This document shows positions 25,556 to 35,394 of a stretch of DNA of 64,000 nucleotides, in pieces (positions within the stretch are counted from its first letter, which is position 1; every line of letters starts with the position of its first letter). This stretch comes from Polyangium sp. y55x31. Its GTDB lineage: Bacteria > Myxococcota_A > Polyangia > Polyangiales > Polyangiaceae. The notes beneath the pieces are model-generated. The model was given only the letters and a program-made list of their open reading frames with translations, ran no database searches and was not told the DNA's origin. A program made the position numbers and the translations under genes. The DNA is taken from the NCBI RefSeq assembly GCF_029946505.1, contig NZ_JARZHG010000007.1, forward strand, positions 186,001 through 250,000. Direction: 5' to 3'.

Positions 25556-26593
25556 TCAGCGCCGGCGCGCCGCCTGAAGGACACGTTCCCGCTCCTTCTT
25601 GCACGCTTCGAGGCGCACGCGGCCGAGCGGGATCCAGCGATCGTCGTCCGGCGCACGTTCGAGGTACGCCTCCCAGGCCTCGATGGCCCGCGTGTACGCC
25701 TCGGCACGCACGGCGCCGAGGTCCGTGGAGCGCGCCGTGCTCCACGCCCCGAGCGCCTCGTACCAGGCCTCGTCGTGCGGCGGTGAGAAGAACCAGCTCG
25801 GCTCGTGGATCTTGTGATCGTCGCGGTCGTACGCGCGGGCGAGCGCGATCGAAGCGAGCGCGCCGTCGAGGTCGCCGTCGCGATCCGTGGCGACGGCGAG
25901 GCCCCAGAGGGCCGTGACCCCGAACTGGAACATCTCGATCGGCAGGAGCGAGCGGAGCGCCTCGCGGTAGCCCTGGATGGCGTCGTCGAGGCGGCCCATG
26001 CCCATGTACGACTCGGCGCGGTTGGCGAAGAGGACGGCGCGGTGATGGCCGAGCGGCTCGTGCGCGAGCGCCTCGCCGTACGCGTGGACCTCTTGCTCAC
26101 GCTTGCCGAGGACGGCGTAGGCGATCGCGAGCTCGTTCCACGCGGAGCTCGTGAGCGCGGGCGGCGCGCTGCCACGCGTGACGGTGAGGAGCACGCGGAT
26201 CGCCTCCTCGATGCGTCCCGGGTTCGGCGGTTTGCCGTCCTGACCGAGCCTGCGCAGTACGTGGCCCATGCGCACGCGCACGCGCGGATCGGGGCTCTCC
26301 GCGCCGCCCGCTTGGTCGAGGCGCTTGAGCGCTTCGAGCAGGTAGACGTCCCGCATGCGGCGCAGAATGTCGACGGCGGAGCTCGAATCGAACCCGGCTT
26401 CGTTCTGTGCGAGGTCGTGCTTGAGGAGGAACTGATCGGCCTCTTCGAGGAGCGTGAGGCGCGAAGCGGCCACGGGATCACGCGCCTTCAGCCACACGGA
26501 GGGCGCGGCGAGCGCGTCGCGAGAGGCAGACGCAACGAAGGCGACGGCGAGCGCGGTCGCGACGAGCGCCGAACGGAAAGACCTTTGGCTCAC
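25556..26593 (-). CDS. exported TPR-repeat protein
   Basis: The GTG at 26593 overlaps the upstream gene's stop (GTGA) and gives a 345-residue protein beginning with a signal peptide (FRSALVATALAVAFVASASRDALAA). The mature part contains TPR-like repeats, including SSAWNELAIAYAVLGKREQEVHAYGEAL and RAVLFANRAESYMGMGRLDDAIQGYREAL (about residues 145-215), normal for periplasmic scaffold proteins. It is the second of two genes with similar architecture. The binding partner is unknown. Confidence 0.75.
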   Translation of the reverse strand: MSQRSFRSALVATALAVAFVASASRDALAAPSVWLKARDPVAASRLTLLEEADQFLLKHDLAQNEAGFDSSSAVDILRRMRDVYLLEALKRLDQAGGAESPDPRVRVRMGHVLRRLGQDGKPPNPGRIEEAIRVLLTVTRGSAPPALTSSAWNELAIAYAVLGKREQEVHAYGEALAHEPLGHHRAVLFANRAESYMGMGRLDDAIQGYREALRSLLPIEMFQFGVTALWGLAVATDRDGDLDGALASIALARAYDRDDHKIHEPSWFFSPPHDEAWYEALGAWSTARSTDLGAVRAEAYTRAIEAWEAYLERAPDDDRWIPLGRVRLEACKKERERVLQAARRR

Positions 26594-27591
26594 GGGCCCC
26601 CCTTCGCGCCGGCGGGACGCGGCGCCTTCTTCGCGGCTTCGAGCCGCGCCCGCGCGGAGGCCGCCCACGGGGTCTTGCCGCCGGGGCCGCCGAGGTACGT
26701 CTCCCAGAGTTTGACCGCGGACGCGCCGTCGGCCGCGAGCGCTTCGAGGCAAGCCTTGTCCTCGACCGCCGCGAGGTAACTCGGCCCGCCCGCGCGAAGG
26801 CGCACGCCCGAGGCGCGCGCGTCGGCGAGGGCCGCGTCGGCCTGCACGCGATCGCCGTTGCGATCGAGGACGAGCACGAGCGAGAGGAGGACGTCCCCCG
26901 AGAGCGCGCTCGGCGGGCGCTGCCGCGCTTCACGCAGGTACGCCGCGGCCTCGTCGAGCGGCGCGCGCTTCGGCTCGGCGGAAGGCGCTTCGGCAGGCGC
27001 GGCGCCGCTCGCCGCGCGCAAGGCCGCGACGGCCATGGAGACGTGCGCGGCTTCGAGCAGGACGGCGACGCGGCGATCGGCCGAGCCGAGCAAGTCGATG
27101 CGCGGCACGAGCGCGCGGTAGACGGCGAGCGCGTCTTCGAGTTTGCCCGTGCGGCGAAGGACCTCGGCGAGGTCGTGCATCGTGGGCGGGTCCTCGACGC
27201 TGCGCGGATCCTTGCCACGCGCAGCCTCGAACTCGCGCGCGGCGTCATCGACCTTGCCGAGCGCGAGGGCCGCACGGGCGAGCAACACGCGCGGCGCGGC
27301 GTACCCGGGCAGCACCTTCTCGGCGTTCTCGGCGGCGGTCTTCGCGGCCGCCGGGTCCGAGACGAGCAGCGCCTTTGCACGCGCGACGAGGTCGCAATAC
27401 TTCCCGAGCTCCGGGGCGCGCGCGAGCTCCCAGACCGTGGGACGTCGGGACAATCCACGCCGGACGGTCGACGCACACTCCCGTGGGCGCCCTGACGCGG
27501 CCGCGGCAGCGACGAGGCTCGCGCCTTGTCCGCTCGATGGAGGCGTCGGGGACGCGAGGACGATCGAGGCGAGAAAGACGCTCGGGATCAC
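26590..27591 (-). CDS. exported TPR-repeat protein
   Basis: The GTG at 27591 gives a 333-residue product that opens with a signal peptide (VIPSVFLASIVLASP); an ATG at 27669 would add 26 residues that spoil it. Repeats such as RVLLARAALALGKVDDAAREFEAA and TMHDLAEVLRRTGKLEDALAVYRAL are TPR-like. The C-terminal ALWETYL.. block (VKLWETYLGGPGGKTPWAASARARLEA) mirrors EAWEAYLERAPDDDRWIPLGRVRLEA at the end of its neighbour, so the two are probably diverged duplicates. It is divergent from the kinase gene. Confidence 0.7.
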   Translation of the reverse strand: MIPSVFLASIVLASPTPPSSGQGASLVAAAAASGRPRECASTVRRGLSRRPTVWELARAPELGKYCDLVARAKALLVSDPAAAKTAAENAEKVLPGYAAPRVLLARAALALGKVDDAAREFEAARGKDPRSVEDPPTMHDLAEVLRRTGKLEDALAVYRALVPRIDLLGSADRRVAVLLEAAHVSMAVAALRAASGAAPAEAPSAEPKRAPLDEAAAYLREARQRPPSALSGDVLLSLVLVLDRNGDRVQADAALADARASGVRLRAGGPSYLAAVEDKACLEALAADGASAVKLWETYLGGPGGKTPWAASARARLEAAKKAPRPAGAKGGP

Positions 27592-27754
27592 GGCCGCAGT
27601 ATACCGATCCCACGCGTGACGCGCATCACGAGGTCCACGCGAGAGCGAACACGGACGGAGAGAGCGCACGCATTCGGCGCGTCTTGGCCGTATCCTTCGG
27701 GCGTCTCCTCCGGCAGTCTGTAAAGCCGGAAAGAACGAGCTCGAAGGGTTCGAT

Positions 27755-30700
27755 GTGATGGAGGGCGACCGCTGGCTCGAAAGGGGGGCGCGGGTCGGGG
27801 ACTACACCATCGAGGATCTCCTCGGCGAAGGTGGGTTCGGCGCGGTGTTCCGCGCGCGAAGCGACGCCGGGGTCCGCGCCGCGCTGAAGGTCTTCAAGAC
27901 GACGGCGGCCGAGCTCACGGCCGAGCGCCTGATCAGCCAGCAGAACGAGATCGAGGCGCTGCTCAAGCTCGATCATCCCTCGCTGATCCAGCTCTACGGC
28001 TACGGGTTCGTCGAGGGCGTGGGGTTTTACCTGGCGATGGAGATCGCGGCGGGTGAGACGCTCGACGCCTACCTCGAGCGTGTCGGCGCGCTCGACACGC
28101 TGGAGGCGGTGCGGCTCATGCGCAAGGTGGCCGAGGCGCTCGCGCACTGCCACGCGCGCGGCGTGCTGCACCTCGACCTCAAGCCGAGCAACATCGTCAT
28201 CGTCGATCCGCACGAGCCGCGGGTCAAAGTGCTGGATTTCGGGCTCGCCACGCTCACGTCGAGCTGGCAGCCGGACGATACACGCGTGACGGCGGGGACC
28301 GTGGGCTACATGGCGCCCGAGTGCCTGCGCAGCGGTCGCGCGCGGCCCGATCCGCGCATGGATCTCTACGCGCTCGGGACGATCCTCTACGAGCTCGTCT
28401 CGGGGAAGCTGCCCTTCGAAGGCCGCGGGCAGCGGACGATCATGATGAACCGGACCGTCGGCGAGATGGTGCCGCTGCGCGAGGTGGCCCCGAGCGTGCC
28501 GCCGGCGATCGCGGCGCTCATCGACGAGCTGCTCGCGCAGGATCCGTCGCAGCGGCCGGGGAGCGCGGCGCAGCTCTGCGCGCGGCTGAAGGAGATCTAC
28601 TACGACACGCTGCGCGGCGAGGAGCCGGACGGAGAGCGCGGGCCGCAGAGCACGCGGGCGCCGCAAAGCGCGCGCATGACGTCGCTGCCGCCGCGACACA
28701 ACACGGAGGAGGCGCCGTTCGTGGGGCGCGAGAGCGAGCTGTCGCTGCTCGCCTCGCGCGTGCTCGGCACGACGTCGCGCGCGGCGACGCCCGTGGTGGT
28801 CGTGGCCGACGCGGGGCTCGGCAAGAGCCGGCTCGTCTCCGAGCTTTTGAACGTCGTCGAGCAGGACGGCGCGGCGGTGGTGATCTACGCGCGCTGCCGC
28901 GAGCTCAGCGCGCTCGTGCCGTACTCGCCGCTGCGCGAGGCGCTGAGCCGCGTCGCCACGGCCACGCGGCGCAAGAGCTTGACGGGCGCGCTCGTGCAAG
29001 CCGCGATCGACGCGGCGAACGACGAGGACGCGGAGCTGCTCACGGCGCTCGTGCCCGAGCTCGGCCGCGGGCTCGGCGACGCCGACGTGCGGCGAACGTT
29101 GCTCCGGCCTTCGTCGGCGCGAAGGGTGGCCGAGCTCGTGCGCAGGCTCGTCACGCGCATCGCCTCCGACCTGCCCGTGCTCGTCGCCATCGAGGACATG
29201 CACTGGGGCGACGAGGCGACGCTCGCGGTGCTGGAGATCCTCTCGGGGAGCCTCGGAGCCGCGAAGGTGTTCTTGCTGGGCACGACGCGGCCACCGCTGC
29301 GCGTGGCCTGGCGCGGCGCGGCGCTCATGGATCTCGGTCCCCTCGATCGCGAGGAGAACGGGCGGCTGCTCGCCGAGCTCTCGCGCGGCGGAGACGAGGC
29401 GATCCTGCGCGAGCTCGAACGGCACGTGCCGCTGCTCGCCGCGGGCAATCCGCTCTTCGGGATCCAGGTGATCCGGAACCTCGAAGTCGAAGGGTTCGTC
29501 AGCCGAACCGCGTTCGGCACGTTGTGCCTCGGCTCGCGCAACCTCGCCGATTACCGCGCCCCAGACTCGATCACCGAAGCGCTCCGCCGCGGCGTCGACA
29601 GCCTCTCGCCCGAGTCGCGCGAGGTGCTCGGCGTGGCCGCGCTCCTCGGCCGACGCTTTTTGCGCTCGGACCTGCACGCGCTCGGCCTCTTCACGATCGA
29701 TCGCATCGGCCGCGCCTTCGAAGAGGGCGGGCAGCGGTGCCTCCTGCTCGACGAGCCGACGTCCACCACGTTCGTTCACGACGTCGTGCTCGAACAGCTC
29801 GAACGACGCGCGGTGCGCGCCGATCTCCGCGAGCACCACCTGCGCATCGCCCGCCAGCTCGAACGACGCGGCGCCGATCCCGGCACGCTCGCGCGCCACC
29901 TCGAGCGCGCCGGCGAGACGCTACGGGCCGCAGACGCATACCTCACGGCGGCCCTCGAAACCCCCGCGAACGATCCCGGCGCCGGACAGAAGCTCCACCG
30001 CGCGCTCGATCTCGTCGCGACGCTCCCCGCCTCGCCGGAGCAGCGCCGCATCCAGCTCGTCGCCACCGCCGAGCTCGTGCGCCTTCGCTGGCTGCTCGGC
30101 GGCACCGAGGAGCTGCACAAGCTCGTCGAGCGGTGCACCGCCGACACGCCCGCGGCCTCGGCCATGCTCGGCGCCGCGCTCGCCCGCGTGCACGAGGCGC
30201 GCGGCGAGCTCGCGGAGGCGCGCAAGCACGCCGAGCAATCGATCGCCGCGGCAGGAAAGGATCCCGCTCTCGAACGGCACAGGTGCGCCGCGACGAACGT
30301 GCTCGGCCGTGTCGATCTCGCCCGCGGCTTCGTCGAGGAGGCCGCGCGCTCCCTCGCCGCGGGCTCTTCGCTCGCCGAGCGCGAAGGCGACCTCGTCGAG
30401 CTCTGCCACGCGCGGAGCCTCTACGGCATGGCGCTCGGCTGGACCGGTGATCTCGACGGCGCCGAGCGCGAGATCCAGGCCGCCGCCCACCTCGCCGAAG
30501 AGCTCGCCGATCCGGCGCGTCTGCTCGGCGCGTGGCACGCGTGCGCGCTGCTCGCGGAGGCGCGGTACGACTGGGACCTCGGCGTGAGCTCGACGGCGCA
30601 GCTCCTCGCGTACGCCGAGGAGCACAAGCTCGGTGGCCACTACCTCTACATGGGCACGCTCTACGCGGGCCGTCACCAGTTCCACGTCGGCCACCTGCAC

Positions 30701-31465
30701 CGCGCACGCATGCTCGTCACGAACGCGCTGAACCTCGCGCGTATCGTGGGCACGAGCCTCGGCCGCGCCCTCGGGCAGGCGTTCCTCGGCGACGTGCACC
30801 TCGTCGAGGGCCACCTCGCCGACGCGCTCCTCTCGTACGAGCGCGCCATCGAGCAGGGCTCGGGCTCGAACGGCGACGAACGGGCCGTTTGCCTCGGCCT
30901 GCTCGGCCGCATGCACGTCACCGCGCTCCGGCGCGGCGATCCGCGGGAGGTTCGTCGGCTCGGGGAGGAGGCGACGTCGCGCATCATCATCTCGGGGCAG
31001 CGCGCGCTTTTGCTCGGCGCGCTCGAACGATTCGCGGAGTCGCTCGCGGAGGTGCGGCTCGGCGAGGACGCGGCGAACGTGCGGGCGCGGTACGAGGCGC
31101 TCGCGCATTCGCTCGGCACGGCGGGCGGCGGCTTCTGGCCGCGGATCCCGGACCTCGACGCGCGCGCGGCGGGAATGCGCCCGCGCGATTACTGGCGGAG
31201 CAAACAGGCGCGTAGCCGGACCTCGGGGGAGTGGAGCTTGCCGGCGCAGCAAGTCTCGCCGTCACGGCTCCTGACGACGCGCGGGGGGCAAAACCCAACG
31301 GTCCGGGCCGTATCCTCGACGGCGCAGGTCATGCCGAGCCGAACCGTGCTCGCGCCGCCGTCAGTTGGATTGCAAAGCACGGTGCCGCGGACGGGGTTAC
31401 TCGAAGCGCTCGCGACGGTGGAGGGATTCGTCCCCGCGCTTTTCGAGGAGGAAGCGGGCACGTGA
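27755..31465 (+). CDS. Ser/Thr protein kinase with AAA-ATPase and TPR domains
   Basis: The 1236-residue protein has a kinase domain about 15-280: glycine loop LGEGGFGAV, lysine in AALKVFK, catalytic loop HLDLKPSN, DFG and GTVGYMAPE. The usual HRD arginine is leucine. An AAA/STAND ATPase follows about 320-600, with Walker A ADAGLGKS and Walker B LVAIEDMHW. The rest is TPR-like helices. This is the PknK layout known from myxobacteria, where the ATPase-TPR part binds partners and the kinase signals to transcription. GTG 27755 or ATG 27758 may be the start, both after GAAGGG. It is divergent from two TPR genes. Confidence 0.92.
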   Translation: MMEGDRWLERGARVGDYTIEDLLGEGGFGAVFRARSDAGVRAALKVFKTTAAELTAERLISQQNEIEALLKLDHPSLIQLYGYGFVEGVGFYLAMEIAAGETLDAYLERVGALDTLEAVRLMRKVAEALAHCHARGVLHLDLKPSNIVIVDPHEPRVKVLDFGLATLTSSWQPDDTRVTAGTVGYMAPECLRSGRARPDPRMDLYALGTILYELVSGKLPFEGRGQRTIMMNRTVGEMVPLREVAPSVPPAIAALIDELLAQDPSQRPGSAAQLCARLKEIYYDTLRGEEPDGERGPQSTRAPQSARMTSLPPRHNTEEAPFVGRESELSLLASRVLGTTSRAATPVVVVADAGLGKSRLVSELLNVVEQDGAAVVIYARCRELSALVPYSPLREALSRVATATRRKSLTGALVQAAIDAANDEDAELLTALVPELGRGLGDADVRRTLLRPSSARRVAELVRRLVTRIASDLPVLVAIEDMHWGDEATLAVLEILSGSLGAAKVFLLGTTRPPLRVAWRGAALMDLGPLDREENGRLLAELSRGGDEAILRELERHVPLLAAGNPLFGIQVIRNLEVEGFVSRTAFGTLCLGSRNLADYRAPDSITEALRRGVDSLSPESREVLGVAALLGRRFLRSDLHALGLFTIDRIGRAFEEGGQRCLLLDEPTSTTFVHDVVLEQLERRAVRADLREHHLRIARQLERRGADPGTLARHLERAGETLRAADAYLTAALETPANDPGAGQKLHRALDLVATLPASPEQRRIQLVATAELVRLRWLLGGTEELHKLVERCTADTPAASAMLGAALARVHEARGELAEARKHAEQSIAAAGKDPALERHRCAATNVLGRVDLARGFVEEAARSLAAGSSLAEREGDLVELCHARSLYGMALGWTGDLDGAEREIQAAAHLAEELADPARLLGAWHACALLAEARYDWDLGVSSTAQLLAYAEEHKLGGHYLYMGTLYAGRHQFHVGHLHRARMLVTNALNLARIVGTSLGRALGQAFLGDVHLVEGHLADALLSYERAIEQGSGSNGDERAVCLGLLGRMHVTALRRGDPREVRRLGEEATSRIIISGQRALLLGALERFAESLAEVRLGEDAANVRARYEALAHSLGTAGGGFWPRIPDLDARAAGMRPRDYWRSKQARSRTSGEWSLPAQQVSPSRLLTTRGGQNPTVRAVSSTAQVMPSRTVLAPPSVGLQSTVPRTGLLEALATVEGFVPALFEEEAGT

Positions 31466-31515
31466 CATCTTGCCCCGCGGTTGCCGCGTCTTTGCTTTCC
31501 GTGTAGGCAGGTCGG

Positions 31516-32565
31516 ATGATCAAAGCCCAAGGCTACGCCGCGCAAAATGCACAGTCTGGCCTCGCGCCGTTCACCTTCGACCGGCGTGATCCCAGCGACC
31601 ACGACGTCGTCATCCAGATCCTCTACTGCGGGGTCTGCCATTCCGACATTCATCAGGTCCGAGGCGAGTGGGGCAATTCGACGTTTCCCATGGTGCCGGG
31701 CCACGAGATCGTCGGCCGCGTGACCGGGACCGGCAAGGGCGTCACCAAGTTCCGCGAGGGCGATCTGGTCGGCGTCGGCTGCTTCGTCGATTCGTGCCGC
31801 GAATGTGGGAGCTGCAAGGAAGGCGTCGAGCAGTTCTGCCAGGGCGGGATGGTCCTCACGTACAACGGCTTCGAGCGCGACGGCAAAACGCCGACGTTCG
31901 GCGGGTACTCGAGCGTCATCGTGACGGACGAGAACTACGTGCTCCGCGTCCCGGAGGGCCTCGACGCCGCGGCCGCCGCGCCCCTGCTCTGCGCCGGCAT
32001 CACGACCTATTCGCCGTTGCGCCACTGGAAGGTGAGCCCGGGGCAGCGGGTCGGCGTCGTCGGGCTCGGCGGACTCGGGCACATGGGCGTGAAGTTCGCC
32101 GCGTCGTTCGGCGCCGAGGTCACGGTGATCAGCACGTCGGCGCGGAAGGAAGCCGACGCGCGCCGGCTCGGCGCGAACCATTTCCTCGTGAGCAGCGATC
32201 CGAGCGCGCTCGCGAAGCAGGCGGGGTCGTTCGACTTCATCCTCGACACCGTCTCGGCGACGCACGACATCAATGCGCTGCTCGGCCTGCTCCGGCGCGA
32301 CGGCACGATCGTGCTCGTGGGCGCGCCGGAGAAGCCGCTCCCCATCGGGGCGTTTGGCCTCGTCATGGGGCGCAAGACGCTCGCGGGCTCCTTGATCGGC
32401 GGCATCGCCGAGACGCAGGAGATGCTTGATTATTGCGGCGAGAAGGGGATCACCTCCGACGTCGAGGTGATCCCGGTGCAGCAGATCAACGAGGCATACG
32501 ACCGGACCGTCAAAGGCGACGTTCGTTATCGCTTCGTGATCGACATGAAGAGCCTGTCCGTTTGA
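31516..32565 (+). CDS. zinc-dependent alcohol dehydrogenase, YahK/cinnamyl-alcohol type
   Basis: A 349-residue medium-chain dehydrogenase. Catalytic-zinc residues are Cys41 and His63 with Glu64; structural-zinc cysteines are 94, 97, 100 and 108 (CRECGSCKEGVEQFC). The nucleotide fold has GVVGLGGLGHMG. The sequence GVCHSDIHQVRGEWGNSTFPMVPGHEIVG is typical of the YahK/CAD branch, NADP-linked reductases of aliphatic and aromatic aldehydes. It stands alone, ending three bases before the convergent purA. Confidence 0.93.
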   Translation: MIKAQGYAAQNAQSGLAPFTFDRRDPSDHDVVIQILYCGVCHSDIHQVRGEWGNSTFPMVPGHEIVGRVTGTGKGVTKFREGDLVGVGCFVDSCRECGSCKEGVEQFCQGGMVLTYNGFERDGKTPTFGGYSSVIVTDENYVLRVPEGLDAAAAAPLLCAGITTYSPLRHWKVSPGQRVGVVGLGGLGHMGVKFAASFGAEVTVISTSARKEADARRLGANHFLVSSDPSALAKQAGSFDFILDTVSATHDINALLGLLRRDGTIVLVGAPEKPLPIGAFGLVMGRKTLAGSLIGGIAETQEMLDYCGEKGITSDVEVIPVQQINEAYDRTVKGDVRYRFVIDMKSLSV

Positions 32566-32568
32566 CCT

Positions 32569-33852
32569 TCAACCAAACGCGTCCTTGAGGACGATCGTCT
32601 CGTCCCGCCGCGGCCCCACCGACACCAGGAACACCGGCACGCCGATCTCGGCTTCGAGGTAGCGCACGTAGTCCTGCGCAGCCTTCGGCAGCTCGGCCAT
32701 CGTCCGCGCGTGGGAGAGCGACTCGCGCCACCCCGGCCGCTTCTCGTACACGGGCACGACGTTGCCGACGTGCCGGATCGGCAGCTCCTTCGTGCGTCCC
32801 TCCGGCGTGTCGTACGCGACGCACACCTCGATCGTGTCGAGCCCCGAGAGCACGTCGAGCTTCGTCACAGCGAGCCCGTCGAGCCCGTTCACCCGCGCCG
32901 CATACCGGAGCGCCGGCAGATCGAGCCAGCCCGTTCGTCGCGGCCGTCCCGTCACCGAGCCGAACTCGCCTCCCGCGACCCGCAGCCGCTCACCGAGCTC
33001 GCCCGAGAGCTCCGTCGGGAAAGGCCCCTCGCCCACGCGCGTCGCGTAGCCCTTCGTGATCCCGAGGACCCGCTTGATCCGCGTCGGCCCCACGCCCGCG
33101 CCGACGCACGCGCCGCCCGCCACCGCCGACGACGACGTGACGAACGGGTACGTCCCGTGATCCAGGTCGAGCAGCGTGCCCTGCGCGCCCTCGAACATCA
33201 CGCGTTCGCCCTTCTGGATCGCGTCGTTCGCGAGCACCGCCGTGTCCGCGATGAGCGGCACGATCCGCGGCGCGAGCGCGCGAAGCTCCGTCATCATCGC
33301 CGCCACGTCCGGCATCTCGCCGCCGAGCTCGCGCACCACCGGGCCCCACGCGCTCGCGGCGCGCGCGAGCTTTTGCTCGAGGCCGTCGAGATCCGCGAGG
33401 TCCCCGACGCGGATCCCGCGCCGCGCGGCTTTGTCCTCGTAACACGGCCCGATCCCGCGCTTCGTCGTCCCGATCTTCTGCCCGTCCGTCGCGGTCGCTT
33501 CGCGCAGGCCGTCGACGAGCCGGTGGTACGGCAGGATCAGATGCGCGAGGTCCGAGACGAACAGCCGCCCGCGCGTCGTGTGCCCTCTGGCTTCGAGCAC
33601 ATCGATCTCCGACACGAGCACGGCCGGATCGACGACCATGCCTTGCGCCATGATGCACCGCGCCTGCGCCCGGAGAATTCCGCTCGGCACGAGCCTGACG
33701 ACGATCTTGTCGTCGCCCACGACGAGCGTGTGCCCGGCGTTCGGCCCTCCGGCGAAGCGCACGACCACGTCCGCGCTCTCCGTGTACAGGTCGACGATCT
33801 TGCCTTTTCCTTCGTCCCCCCACTGGGCGCCGACGATCACGACCGCGGACAT
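32569..33852 (-). CDS. purA: adenylosuccinate synthetase
   Basis: Full length at 427 residues, with the GTP-binding N-terminus VIVGAQWGDEGKGKIVDLY, the family signature FAGGPNAGHT, and GIGPCYEDKAARRG. It makes adenylosuccinate from IMP, GTP and aspartate, the committed step to AMP. It is a single gene; 72 bases separate its start from the divergent membrane-protein gene. Confidence 0.97.
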   Translation of the reverse strand: MSAVVIVGAQWGDEGKGKIVDLYTESADVVVRFAGGPNAGHTLVVGDDKIVVRLVPSGILRAQARCIMAQGMVVDPAVLVSEIDVLEARGHTTRGRLFVSDLAHLILPYHRLVDGLREATATDGQKIGTTKRGIGPCYEDKAARRGIRVGDLADLDGLEQKLARAASAWGPVVRELGGEMPDVAAMMTELRALAPRIVPLIADTAVLANDAIQKGERVMFEGAQGTLLDLDHGTYPFVTSSSAVAGGACVGAGVGPTRIKRVLGITKGYATRVGEGPFPTELSGELGERLRVAGGEFGSVTGRPRRTGWLDLPALRYAARVNGLDGLAVTKLDVLSGLDTIEVCVAYDTPEGRTKELPIRHVGNVVPVYEKRPGWRESLSHARTMAELPKAAQDYVRYLEAEIGVPVFLVSVGPRRDETIVLKDAFG

Positions 33853-33924
33853 CCGGCCTCCTTGCGTGCTGCTCGGTCCGTCACGAGGCGGAACGTTAGT
33901 ACACTCCCCGCAGCCGTCCCACCC

Positions 33925-34947
33925 ATGAGCCGCTCGATCGTCCCGATCCCGCCCGGGCTCCGCCTCCTCGCGCTCCCCACCTGCCGGGACGTTTCGCTCG
34001 TGGCCGCGCTCGTCACCTCGGTCTCGCTCCTCGCGGGCCTCGTCCGTTCGATGCCGCTCCTCCTCGCGCCGAGTGTGCCCGTGCGTCTCGGCTTGCCGTT
34101 TGCCCGGGCTGCCCTTGCCGTCTCGCTCGAAGTCGCGCTCGTGCTCGCCCCTCCCCTCGGCGCGGCCCTCGCGGCGGCTCGGCTCGTCGATCGTGGCGAG
34201 GCGCGCGCCGTCTTCGCCCTGGGCGCTTCGCCGCGATCGCTCGTCGCGTCCGCCCTTCCCGTTTGGCTCCTCGTGTTCGTCCTTTCCGCGCTGGCCTCGC
34301 TCGCATGGGGACGCGAAGCCGAAGCGCCGGGACGACTCGCGTCTCGCCTCCTCGCGGACGGCCGCGCGGCTTGCGTCGACGGTGCTGCGCGCGATCCAAA
34401 GACCCCGTATGCCGCGACGGTCCCGATCGCCGAGGCCACCTGGCTCTGCTTGCCCGGCGAGCCCCCGCGCCTCGTCATGACCCCTTCCCTCCTCGGCGGA
34501 TCCGCGCTCGCGGCGCGCTCGGTCGAGCTCTCCGCCGATACTGCTTCCCTCGTGGCCGACGACCTCGTCCTTGCTTTGCCCTCGAACGAAACGACCGGCC
34601 CCATGACCGTCCGTGTCGCCCGCGCCTCGGTGCGAGGCCTTTTGCCCCTCGGCCGCCCCTCGAACCTCCGCGCCTCCGTGCGTGCCCTGCTCCTCGGCGC
34701 GACGTCTTCGGCGACCGCCCTCCTCGCGAGCCTCGCCGTGCTCGCCTCCTCGATCGGCGGCCGTGCGCTCGCTCTTTTCGTCGGCCTCTCCGGCCCGGCG
34801 CTCGCGCTCCTCGTCCTTTCGGCGCTCGAACGCGAGAAGAGCCCGCTCTCCGCTTATGGCCTCGTCCTTGCGCTCGGCTTGCTCGGTCCGCTCCTGGCGG
34901 CCCGCTTCGCGCGATTTCTGTCGTCACGCCGCGCCCCGGGCGCATGA
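33925..34947 (+). CDS. LptF/LptG-like membrane protein
   Basis: The ATG at 33925 gives 340 residues. Hydrophobic segments lie near residues 23-50, 55-80 and 97-125, then a polar beta-rich stretch (about 135-245), then two or three C-terminal helices (about 255-330). This 3-helix/beta-domain/3-helix plan and the RGEARAVFALGASPRSLVAS segment resemble LptF/LptG, which extract lipopolysaccharide from the inner membrane. The protein is very rich in Ala and Leu, so chance likeness is possible. No other lpt gene is adjacent. Confidence 0.55.
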   Translation: MSRSIVPIPPGLRLLALPTCRDVSLVAALVTSVSLLAGLVRSMPLLLAPSVPVRLGLPFARAALAVSLEVALVLAPPLGAALAAARLVDRGEARAVFALGASPRSLVASALPVWLLVFVLSALASLAWGREAEAPGRLASRLLADGRAACVDGAARDPKTPYAATVPIAEATWLCLPGEPPRLVMTPSLLGGSALAARSVELSADTASLVADDLVLALPSNETTGPMTVRVARASVRGLLPLGRPSNLRASVRALLLGATSSATALLASLAVLASSIGGRALALFVGLSGPALALLVLSALEREKSPLSAYGLVLALGLLGPLLAARFARFLSSRRAPGA

Positions 34948-35094
34948 CCAAAGAAGACGGCGGATCTCGCGCCCCTCATCCCCATCACCCGCGATCCTGA
35001 GGCCTTGGCGTCCATTGCCGGAGACGCCCGAGGGTGGTACGGGTGGTGATGTGAACGCGGGAGGCTTGGAGCTTCCCCGGGCAGGAGCACGACC

Positions 35095-35298
35095 ATGGGC
35101 CGACTGAGCATCACCGAACTCCTTCTCATCCTGGGCGTCGCTCTGCTCTTGTTCGGCGCCGGGCGCATCTCCGACATCGGCAAGGGCCTCGGCGAAGGCA
35201 TCCGGAACTTCAAGAAGGGCCTCAAGGACGAGGACCAACCGCCGCCGAAGCAGCTGCCGAAGAAGGACGAAGAGGGCGGCGAGAAGTCGACGTCCTGA
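35095..35298 (+). CDS. tatA: Sec-independent translocase protein TatA/E
   Basis: The 67-residue protein has the TatA plan: a short N-terminal membrane helix (ELLLILGVALLLFG), the FG hinge, and an amphipathic helix (RISDIGKGLGEGIRNFKKGL), then a charged tail. AGGAG lies seven bases before the ATG. TatA forms the pore through which folded proteins carrying twin-arginine signals cross the inner membrane. tatB and tatC are not adjacent. A possible Tat substrate is encoded at 44612. Confidence 0.95.
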   Translation: MGRLSITELLLILGVALLLFGAGRISDIGKGLGEGIRNFKKGLKDEDQPPPKQLPKKDEEGGEKSTS

Positions 35299-35394
35299 CG
35301 CGCGTCGGCCCGCGATCTTTCTTCCCTGGCGGGGGTTCGGGGGCGCAGCGCGTGGTCGACGCGGACGCCCTGAGGCCTATACTCGAGGAATCGT

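Noticed and set aside
26380-26400. second T-loop-like sequence (GGGTTCGATTC on the minus strand)
   Set aside because: No cloverleaf around it; it is inside a TPR gene.
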